From assembly GCA_947598425.1 (NCBI GenBank), contig CANQFH010000051.1:1-7780 (forward strand): a stretch of 7,780 bases of DNA, in the 5' to 3' direction. The stretch is from an uncultured Bacilli bacterium (lineage in GTDB: Bacteria > Bacillota_I > Bacilli_A > RF39 > UBA660). A program made the translations under genes and the position numbers. Positions 1 to 5,853 of the stretch are shown here, one piece after another (positions within the stretch are counted from its first letter, which is position 1; every line of letters starts with the position of its first letter). The notes under the pieces were generated by a model. It ran no database searches. It was not told the origin of the DNA and worked only from the letters and a program-made list of their open reading frames with translations.

Positions 1-455
1 CTGTTATTGGTGATAATGATCAATATTATTTAGAACAATATAAAGATATTTTATATGAAAGTGATTTTATTCTTTTAGATAATGAAAGTAAATTATTATT
101 TTATAAAGATAATACCCCAATTAATATTATTGGTTATAATAATGGTGATATTAGTAATTTAATGAGTAATGAAATAGCTTTTAATTATACTTTAGCCATA
201 ACTCATAAACCTGATAACTTTACTTATTTAGAAAGTATTGGAGTTAATACTGTGATTGCAGGTAATTCTTTAGGAGGAATAGTTAATATTCCTTATTATG
301 GCGGTTTAATACATAAAGATGGTTCCAATACATATATAAATAAATATTATAAATTAAATAATAGTGAGTTATTTGTATCTAATGGTTTAGGTTATGAAAA
401 ATTCAATTTTAGATTATTTAATACTCCATCAATAAATATTTATAGATTTAATTAG
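1..455 (+). CDS. Calcineurin-like metallophosphoesterase, C-terminal part (5' end outside window)
   Basis: The reading frame is open from base 3 to the TAG at 453-455, so the gene begins before the window; the internal ATG at 162 is not a credible start. About 150 residues are visible. Their order resembles the C-terminal half of YkuE-type phosphoesterases. A 'GDND' (residues 3-6 of the visible part) stands where GNHD is usual, followed by 'THKPD' (usual HxPD), then 'AGNSLGG..NIPYYGGL' (usual AGHTHGG..lP..G), and a C-terminal 'SNGLGYEKFNFRLFN' resembling the family's closing strands. The family hydrolyses phosphoesters with a two-metal centre, often at the membrane on lipid-linked substrates. 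Here both His of GHxHGG are Asn and Leu, and the catalytic His of GNHD is absent, so activity is doubtful. The family call rests on motif order only. The N-terminal metal ligands and any signal peptide lie outside the window. A terminator overlaps the stop codon. Confidence 0.6.
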   Translation, partial: VIGDNDQYYLEQYKDILYESDFILLDNESKLLFYKDNTPINIIGYNNGDISNLMSNEIAFNYTLAITHKPDNFTYLESIGVNTVIAGNSLGGIVNIPYYGGLIHKDGSNTYINKYYKLNNSELFVSNGLGYEKFNFRLFNTPSINIYRFN

Positions 456-482
456 AGCTTTGATAATAAAAGTTCTTTTTTT
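454..482 (+). terminator. Rho-independent terminator of the phosphoesterase gene
   Basis: An 8-bp stem is formed by AGAGCTTT (454-461) and AAAGTTCT (469-476) with one G-U pair and a 7-nt loop. It runs directly into a T tract (476-482). The left arm overlaps the TAG stop codon. This geometry is a standard intrinsic terminator, and it separates the phosphoesterase gene from uvrB. Confidence 0.7.
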
Positions 483-503
483 AATTTTTTTATAAAGTAT
501 ATA

Positions 504-544
504 CACTTTCGTTCATTTTTACACTATAATTATGAACGAAAGTG
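504..544. repeat. Perfect 13-bp inverted repeat flanking a TATAAT
   Basis: CACTTTCGTTCAT (504-516) is the exact reverse complement of ATGAACGAAAGTG (532-544), with 15 bp between the arms. The spacer contains a TATAAT at 525-530. No T tract follows on either strand, so it is not an obvious intrinsic terminator. It could be a two-half-site operator, an RNA hairpin or a remnant of a small mobile element; its role is unknown. Confidence 0.75.
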
Positions 545-634
545 AAATAACATTTGTTTATTTGAAATTTTAACACTCGTGTCTGAAAAATTGAATAATC
601 TAACATAAAATTGTAAAAAAAGTTAAAAATAATT

Positions 635-662
635 ACAATGAATCATATTGTCGCTTCATTGT
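635..662. repeat. 8-bp inverted repeat overlapping the uvrB -35 region
   Basis: ACAATGAA (635-642) pairs perfectly with TTCATTGT (655-662) across a 12-bp spacer. The repeat covers the proposed -35 of the uvrB promoter, which is where a repressor could act. It is not a Bacillus-type LexA/DinR box (CGAAC-N4-GTTCG). In DNA this AT-rich an 8-bp palindrome can also arise by chance. Confidence 0.45.
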
Positions 663-676
663 TTTGTTTATAATAT
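648..676 (+). promoter_or_regulatory. Probable promoter of uvrB
   Basis: TTGTCG (648-653) is a 4/6 match to the sigma-A -35. It is followed either by TATAAT (669-674, 15-bp spacer) or by TAATAT (671-676, 17-bp spacer). Transcription would begin near 681-683, giving a leader of about 35 nt. The consensus Shine-Dalgarno AGGAG at 704-708 lies 7 nt before the ATG. Confidence 0.5.
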
Positions 677-715
677 AGTGATAAAATAATACTAATTAAT
701 GAGAGGAGCATCAAT

Positions 716-2668
716 ATGTTTGAATTAATATCAAAATATGAACCTAGTGGAGACCAACCCAAGGCAATCGAAGAATTAGTTAAAGGAATTAATAATAATC
801 AAAAACATCAAGTTTTACTTGGAGCAACTGGTACTGGTAAAACTTTTACAATAGCAAATGTCATTAAAGAAGTTAATAAACCTACCCTAGTTTTAGCTCA
901 TAATAAAACTTTAGCAGGTCAACTTTATTCTGAATTTAAAGAATTATTTCCCAATAATCATGTGGAATATTTTGTTTCTTATTATGATTATTATCAACCT
1001 GAAGCCTATGTTCCTTCAAGTGATACTTATATTGAAAAAGATAGTTCTATTAATGATGAGATTGATGAATTAAGACATGCTGCAACTAGTGCTTTAATTA
1101 ATTATCGTGATGTTATTGTAGTGGCTAGTGTTTCTTGTATATATGGTATAGGTGAAAAAGAAGAATATGAAAAAAGCATGTTAGTGCTTACTATTGGTGA
1201 TAATATTAAAAGAAGTTATATTATTGATCGATTAGTAGATATGACTTATGAAAGAAGTGATTTAGATTTTCATCGTGGAACATTTAGAGTAAGAGGTAAT
1301 CAAATAGATATAATACCAGTAAATGAAAAAGAAAGTGGTATTAGAATTGAATTAGATGATGATAAGATTATGGCCTTAACTGTATTTGATCCTTTAACTG
1401 GGGTTATGAAAGAATCAAAGAAAACTGTAGCTATATCTCCCGCTACTCATTTTGTAACTAGTCCTGAAAAATTACAAGAGGCCATTAGAAGAATTCAAGA
1501 AGAATGTGAAGAAAGATTACAATATTTTCATGAAAATGGTAAATTTATCGAAGAACAAAGATTAAAAGAAAGAGTTAACTATGATATTGAAATGTTAAAA
1601 GAAACTGGTTATTGTAATGGTGTGGAAAACTATTCAAGACATCTTGCTCTAAGAGGTCCAGGAGAAACCCCTCCATGTTTAATTGACTTTATGCCGGAAG
1701 ATTTTCTTTTAGTCGTTGATGAATCGCATGTTACACTACCTCAAGTAAGAGGCATGTATAATGGGGACCGGATGCGAAAACAAACTTTAGTGGATTATGG
1801 TTTTAGACTTCCAAGTGCTCTAGATAACCGGCCTTTGAAGTTTCCGGAATTTGAAAGTAAAATTAAAAATGCAATATATGTATCTGCTACTCCTGGGGAT
1901 TATGAATTAGAACTAGTAAATAATAAAGTAGTTGAGCAAATTATTAGACCAACTGGATTACTTGATCCATTAATTGAAGTAAGAGAAACTGAAGGACAAA
2001 TTGATGATATCATTGGAGAAATCAATAAAAGAAGAAGTTTAAATGAAAGAGTTCTTATAACTACTCTAACCATTAGAATGAGTGAAGAATTAACTAATTA
2101 TTTAAAAGAAATGAATATCAAAGTAGCTTACCTACATAATGAGATTAAAACATTAGAAAGATTAAAAATAATTCATGATTTAAGAGTAGGTATCTATGAT
2201 GTAGTTGTGGGAATTAATCTTTTAAGAGAAGGTATAGATATTCCTGAAGTAAGTTTAATCTGTATATTAGATGCAGATAAACAAGGATTTTTAAGAAGTG
2301 AAAGAAGTTTAATTCAAACTATAGGCAGATGTGCTCGTAATGAACATGGAATGGTTATAATGTATGCTGATTATAATAGTGAAGCCATGAATAATGCCAT
2401 CAATGAAACTAACAGAAGAAGAAAGATTCAAGAAGAATATAATCAAGAACATGGTATAGTACCTAAAACTATTATTAAAGATATTAAAGAAGTTATATCT
2501 AACCAAGTAACTACTAAAGATAGTAAAAAGAAAATGAGTAAGAAAGACGCTATTAATATGATGGGAGAGATTGAAAGAGAAATGAGAGAAGCTGCTAAGA
2601 ATTTAGATTTTGAAAGAGCAATGGAATTAAGAAACATATTATTTGAATTAAAAGGAGAATTAAAATGA
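716..2668 (+). CDS. uvrB: Excinuclease ABC subunit B (UvrB)
   Basis: UvrB is the damage-verifying helicase-like subunit of bacterial nucleotide excision repair; it is loaded by UvrA and recruits the UvrC nuclease. The 650-residue length is typical. Visible landmarks in order are Walker A GATGTGKT (36-43); the damage-inserting beta-hairpin region YYDYYQPEAYVPSSDTYIEKD (starting at residue 89); the DEAD-box-like DESH (335-338); the helicase stretch INLLREGIDIPE; motif VI QTIGRCARN (534-542); and a C-terminal UVR domain (about 616-650) that would contact UvrC. The start is supported by AGGAG seven bases upstream and by the conserved N terminus with SGDQPKAIEEL. The stop is TGA, overlapping the next gene's ATG by 4 nt, so the two genes are probably cotranscribed and coupled. 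No break or odd residue was seen. No Bacillus-type SOS box was found upstream. Confidence 0.98.
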   Translation: MFELISKYEPSGDQPKAIEELVKGINNNQKHQVLLGATGTGKTFTIANVIKEVNKPTLVLAHNKTLAGQLYSEFKELFPNNHVEYFVSYYDYYQPEAYVPSSDTYIEKDSSINDEIDELRHAATSALINYRDVIVVASVSCIYGIGEKEEYEKSMLVLTIGDNIKRSYIIDRLVDMTYERSDLDFHRGTFRVRGNQIDIIPVNEKESGIRIELDDDKIMALTVFDPLTGVMKESKKTVAISPATHFVTSPEKLQEAIRRIQEECEERLQYFHENGKFIEEQRLKERVNYDIEMLKETGYCNGVENYSRHLALRGPGETPPCLIDFMPEDFLLVVDESHVTLPQVRGMYNGDRMRKQTLVDYGFRLPSALDNRPLKFPEFESKIKNAIYVSATPGDYELELVNNKVVEQIIRPTGLLDPLIEVRETEGQIDDIIGEINKRRSLNERVLITTLTIRMSEELTNYLKEMNIKVAYLHNEIKTLERLKIIHDLRVGIYDVVVGINLLREGIDIPEVSLICILDADKQGFLRSERSLIQTIGRCARNEHGMVIMYADYNSEAMNNAINETNRRRKIQEEYNQEHGIVPKTIIKDIKEVISNQVTTKDSKKKMSKKDAINMMGEIEREMREAAKNLDFERAMELRNILFELKGELK

Positions 2669-3414
2669 TTGCTCTTATAACCGGTGCATCTTCTGGTATA
2701 GGTAGAGATATGGCTAGATATTTAGATTCTCTAGGCATAGATTTAATATTAGTTGCTAGAAGAAAAGAAAAATTAGAAGAATTAAAAAAAGAATTAAAAG
2801 TAAATGTTCAAATAATTGATATGGATTTAACCATAGAAGATAATGTTTATAAATTATATAATAAATTTAAAAATAAGATAGATATTTTAATTAATAATGC
2901 TGGATTTGGTTTATTTGGAGATTTTGACAAAACAGATTTAGATACAGAATTAAAAATGATTGATTTAAATATTAAAACTCCCCATATCTTAACTAAATTG
3001 TTTTTAAAAGACTTTATTAAAAAGAATAATGGTTATATTTTAAATGTAGCATCTTCAGCAGGTTTTATGGCTGGACCTAATTTAAATACTTATTATGCTA
3101 CTAAAAATTATATATTAAAATTATCTATGGCTATTAATGAAGAATTAAGAAGTAGAAATATTAATGTCAAAGTATGTGCTTTATGTCCAGGACCAGTTAA
3201 TACTGAATTTAATAAAGTAGCTCATGGTACTTTTAAACTTAAAGGTTTATCTAGTGAATATGTAGCTAAATATGCAATAGATAAAATGTTTAAAGGAAAA
3301 ATGTTAATAATTCCGGGTGCAAAAATAAAATTAGCGATATTTGGTATTAGATTTATACCCTATCGTTTACAATTAATAATTACCCATCATATTCAACTTA
3401 AAAAAAATAAGTAA
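2665..3414 (+). CDS. Short-chain dehydrogenase/reductase (classical SDR, NAD(P)-dependent)
   Basis: This is a 249-residue Rossmann-fold oxidoreductase of the classical SDR family, probably cytosolic. It carries the cofactor motif TGASSGIG (6-13), NNAG (77-80), the active-site Asn in LNIK (N102), catalytic Ser (S130, in NVASS), and the YxxxK pair Y143/K147 thirteen residues after that Ser. A PGPVNT segment (175-180) follows, so the catalytic tetrad appears complete. The Arg-Arg after the second strand (ARRKEKL, 31-37) hints at NADP preference, which is an inference. The C terminus (IIPGAKIKLAIFGIRFIP) resembles the YqjQ/DltE-like branch, whose substrates are mostly unknown. AGGAG at 2653-2657 lies within the end of uvrB, 7 nt before the ATG. 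The gene follows uvrB by an ATGA overlap, so it is probably expressed with it; a functional link to DNA repair is not implied. Confidence 0.93.
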   Translation: MIALITGASSGIGRDMARYLDSLGIDLILVARRKEKLEELKKELKVNVQIIDMDLTIEDNVYKLYNKFKNKIDILINNAGFGLFGDFDKTDLDTELKMIDLNIKTPHILTKLFLKDFIKKNNGYILNVASSAGFMAGPNLNTYYATKNYILKLSMAINEELRSRNINVKVCALCPGPVNTEFNKVAHGTFKLKGLSSEYVAKYAIDKMFKGKMLIIPGAKIKLAIFGIRFIPYRLQLIITHHIQLKKNK

Positions 3415-3426
3415 CCATTATTTTTT
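3402..3426. terminator. Possible AT-only bidirectional terminator between convergent genes
   Basis: AAAAAATAA (3402-3410) and TTATTTTTT (3418-3426) form a perfect 9-bp stem with a 7-nt loop. It spans the stop codons of both convergent genes (TAA at 3412-3414 on +, TAA at 3420-3418 on -). On each strand the 3' arm ends in a run of T. The stem has no G-C pair, so termination strength is doubtful. Confidence 0.4.
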
Positions 3427-5454
3427 CCTTTTTATAATTCTAGTAGTATTAATAATAGTTAATAAAGTTACACCAGTATCAGCAAAAACTGCTTGCCACA
3501 TCGTAGATATTCCTAATAGACTTAATAATAATACTAACACTTTTATGCCAATAGCAAATATTAAATTTTCTTTAATTATTACATTATTTTTCTTAGCTAT
3601 ATTTAATAATACTAAAATAGAATTTAAATTATCATTCATAATTACAATGTCTGAAGCTTCAATCGCAGCATCACTACCAATCATCCCCATCGAAATACCT
3701 ACTTTAGCCATTTTAAGTGAAGGAGCATCATTGATTCCATCTCCTACAAAAGCTACAGAACCATTATATTTATCAAGTTCTTTTTCTAACAAATTATATT
3801 TATCATTAGGTAGTAATTCATAACAAACATCATCTATTCCTACTAAATTAGCAATATTTAATGCTAACTTTTTATTATCTCCAGTAAACATTTTTACATT
3901 AATCCCTAATTCTTTAAGTTTCTTAATTGTAGTACTAGCATCTTTCTTAATACCATCATCAATTATTAATCTAGCTACTAAAAGATCATTAATACTTAAA
4001 TATATTCCTTTATTATCTTCTAAAGTATTACAATATTTATTAGATCCTATTTTAATATAATCATTTTTAACTTTAAAACTAATGCCCTTTCCTTCTTCTT
4101 CATGAAAATTGTTAATCTTAATACTTTGATAATCTAAAAATAAATTAACTATAGATTTAGCAATAGGATGAACAGATAATTCTTCTCCACTTTTATAATA
4201 CTTAATGATATCTTCTTTTAAATATTTATTATCATATATTTTTAAATCATATTTATTAAAATTACCATTAGTAATAGTTCCCGTTTTATCAAAAATTATT
4301 TCTTTAATATTAGATATCCCATCTAAATAATTACTACCTTTAATTAAAATACCTTCAGAAGAGGCAGCACCAATGGCAGAAAAGTATGCCAAAGGAATTG
4401 ATATTGCTATTGCACATGGGCATGACACTACTAAAAAAATTAATGATCTATATAAAGATTCTTGAAAAGTTAATGAAGTAAATATAGGTAAAAAAACTAC
4501 TATTAATAATGCTAATATTAAAATAACTGGCGTATAAATTAAAGAAGCTTTAGTAACAAAATTTTCAGTTTTAGCTTTTTTATCTGTAGCATTCTCAACT
4601 AAAGATAATATTTGACTAACAGTACTATCTTCATATAATTTAGTTACTTTGATTGAGAGAATATTATCAGTATTAATTGAACCTGATAAGACATTATCAT
4701 TAATGGTTACTTTTTCTTTTATAACCTCTCCAGTAAGCATACTTTTATCTAAATAAGATGAACCATTAATAACAATACCATCTAATGGTACCTTTTCACC
4801 TTTTTTAACTACAATAATATCATTTAATTGAACATCTTCAGGATTTACTTTAACTATTTTATTATTCTTTTTTAAATTAGCATATAATGGTTTTATATCC
4901 ATAAGGTTACTTATAGATTTACGAGAATTATTAATTGCCATACTCTCTAAGATTTTTCCAATTTCATATAATATAATAACCATTAATCCTTCATGAGTAT
5001 TATGAGTTAAATAAGCCCCAATACAAGATATTGTAATTAATAAGTTTTCATCAATAATAAAATTACTTATAAGTCCTTTTATGGCTTTCTTAATAACTCT
5101 AGATAATAAAATAATATAAGCTAAAATTGTGAATATTTCTTTAATAATATTATTAGTTATAAAAATACTAAATATAAACAGTATTATACCTATAATAATT
5201 CTTATAACATCTATATTAATTATTTTTCTTTTTTCTTTAACTTCTACTATTTGAACATCATTTTCAACTTTTTGAATTATACCATTAACTAATTTTTGAA
5301 TATTATCATCAAAATCAGACTCTAAACTTATTGTTAAGGTAGCAAAATTAACAACGGCATTATGAATATTTTTATCTTTGTTTAAAGCATTTTCAATTTT
5401 TTGGGCACAACTAGCACAATCTAAATAATTTAATTTAAATTTGTATTTATTCAT
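3418..5454 (-). CDS. Heavy-metal-exporting P1B-type ATPase (Zn/Cd/Pb type, CadA/ZntA-like)
   Basis: This is a 678-residue membrane pump that couples ATP hydrolysis to export of soft divalent metals. An N-terminal heavy-metal-associated domain has the metal-binding CASC (13-16). Membrane pairs lie near 81-118, 136-170 and 303-360, with a final pair near 630-672. The actuator loop has TGE (241-243). The transport site is CPC (345-347), the phosphorylated Asp is D389 in DKTG, and the nucleotide domain has the P1B-specific HP (429-430), TGDN (524-527) and GDGIND (571-576). In the last pair, K638 in IGIKVLVLL and D659 in FADTG match the Lys and DxG pattern of the P1B-2 (Zn/Cd/Pb) subgroup rather than the copper pumps; that assignment is by motif. 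The ATG overlaps the end of the metal-sensor gene by 8 nt (ATGAATAA). The nearest SD-like AGGA lies 13 nt away, so translation is likely coupled to the upstream gene. Confidence 0.93.
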   Translation of the reverse strand: MNKYKFKLNYLDCASCAQKIENALNKDKNIHNAVVNFATLTISLESDFDDNIQKLVNGIIQKVENDVQIVEVKEKRKIINIDVIRIIIGIILFIFSIFITNNIIKEIFTILAYIILLSRVIKKAIKGLISNFIIDENLLITISCIGAYLTHNTHEGLMVIILYEIGKILESMAINNSRKSISNLMDIKPLYANLKKNNKIVKVNPEDVQLNDIIVVKKGEKVPLDGIVINGSSYLDKSMLTGEVIKEKVTINDNVLSGSINTDNILSIKVTKLYEDSTVSQILSLVENATDKKAKTENFVTKASLIYTPVILILALLIVVFLPIFTSLTFQESLYRSLIFLVVSCPCAIAISIPLAYFSAIGAASSEGILIKGSNYLDGISNIKEIIFDKTGTITNGNFNKYDLKIYDNKYLKEDIIKYYKSGEELSVHPIAKSIVNLFLDYQSIKINNFHEEEGKGISFKVKNDYIKIGSNKYCNTLEDNKGIYLSINDLLVARLIIDDGIKKDASTTIKKLKELGINVKMFTGDNKKLALNIANLVGIDDVCYELLPNDKYNLLEKELDKYNGSVAFVGDGINDAPSLKMAKVGISMGMIGSDAAIEASDIVIMNDNLNSILVLLNIAKKNNVIIKENLIFAIGIKVLVLLLSLLGISTMWQAVFADTGVTLLTIINTTRIIKRKK

Positions 5455-5737
5455 TTATATGTTCACATCCTAGCATAAATATTTTTTTAACATGATCATC
5501 AGCCAAAGAATAATATATACAATTACCATCTTTACGATACTTAACTAATTTAGATTGCTTTAATATTCTTAGTTGGTGTGAAACTGCTGATTGACTAACA
5601 TTAACTTTGTTGGCTATATCACAAACACATAATTCACTATCTAATAAAACATTAATAATTTTGATTCTTGTTGAATCTCCAAATATTTTAAATAATTCTG
5701 CCATATCTATTGTCTTGTCATCATTTAATAAATTCAT
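5447..5737 (-). CDS. ArsR/SmtB-family metal-responsive transcriptional repressor
   Basis: This 96-residue winged-helix repressor is the first gene of the efflux operon. The recognition helix region reads VSQSAVSHQLRILKQSKLV (about 47-65), followed by the wing (YRKDGNCIYYSL). Two classical metal-site signatures are visible. The first is ELCVCD (C37 and C39) in the alpha3 position, as in CadC and ArsR. The second is a complete alpha5 site, D80, H82, H93 and E96, with exactly the DxH-x10-HxxE spacing of SmtB/CzrA. The N-terminal cysteines that complete the CadC alpha3N cadmium/lead site are absent. By family knowledge the alpha5 site senses Zn or Co, so zinc is the best guess for the inducer, with Cd or Pb still possible. 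AGGAT (5748-5744) precedes the ATG by 6 nt. The protein probably binds the palindrome upstream of its own gene and releases it when metal-bound. Confidence 0.95.
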   Translation of the reverse strand: MNLLNDDKTIDMAELFKIFGDSTRIKIINVLLDSELCVCDIANKVNVSQSAVSHQLRILKQSKLVKYRKDGNCIYYSLADDHVKKIFMLGCEHINE

Positions 5738-5751
5738 AATATCATCCTATC

Positions 5752-5773
5752 TATATGAATAATTGTTCATATA
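5752..5773. promoter_or_regulatory. Predicted ArsR/SmtB-type operator of the metal-efflux operon
   Basis: TATATGAA (5752-5759) and TTCATATA (5766-5773) form a perfect 8-bp palindrome with a 6-bp spacer. This contains the ATGAA-N6-TTCAT pattern known for ArsR/SmtB-family operators. It sits 15 bp before the sensor gene's ATG, overlaps the predicted transcription start and lies just past the -10, so binding would block initiation. Confidence 0.8.
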
Positions 5774-5778
5774 TAAAC

Positions 5779-5807
5779 ATATTATTATTTTTATAGTCTA
5801 ATGTCAA
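5779..5807 (-). promoter_or_regulatory. Promoter of the metal sensor-efflux operon
   Basis: On the minus strand a perfect TTGACA -35 (5807-5802) is followed after 17 bp by TAATAT (5784-5779), a 4/6 match to the -10. The start would fall near 5772, inside the palindromic operator. The -35 lies only about 2 bp from the T tail of the preceding terminator. Confidence 0.7.
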
Positions 5808-5809
5808 TT

Positions 5810-5835
5810 AAAAAGAAAGAGTTTTTATCTTTCTT
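5810..5835 (-). terminator. Rho-independent terminator of the surface-protein operon
   Basis: On the minus strand AAGAAAGA (5835-5828) pairs with TCTTTCTT (5820-5813) across a 7-nt loop and continues into TTT (5812-5810). It lies about 18 nt past the stop codon of the surface-protein gene and separates it from the metal operon promoter. The stem has only two G-C pairs. Confidence 0.65.
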
Positions 5836-5853
5836 ATACATTTATTTTAAATA

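Noticed and set aside
162..455. A separate 97-residue gene starting at the ATG at 162
   Set aside because: The frame is open upstream to base 3, the upstream residues continue the phosphoesterase pattern, and no SD precedes the ATG. It is an internal Met of a truncated gene.
456..715. tRNA, riboswitch or small protein gene in the uvrB upstream gap
   Set aside because: No cloverleaf, no conserved riboswitch core and no ORF with an SD were seen, only the terminator, two inverted repeats and the promoter.
2309..2637. Minus-strand ORFs within the uvrB 3' region
   Set aside because: They overlap conserved UvrB sequence, including motif VI and the UVR domain, and lack ribosome binding sites.
2666..2668. 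Mycoplasma-type code with TGA as Trp
   Set aside because: TGA ends uvrB at the expected family length and Trp is encoded by TGG in the genes examined, so the standard code fits.
3545..3823. Plus-strand ORF inside the ATPase gene
   Set aside because: It is the antisense shadow of the conserved GDGIND to TM7 region of the ATPase. It has no SD and no recognisable protein.
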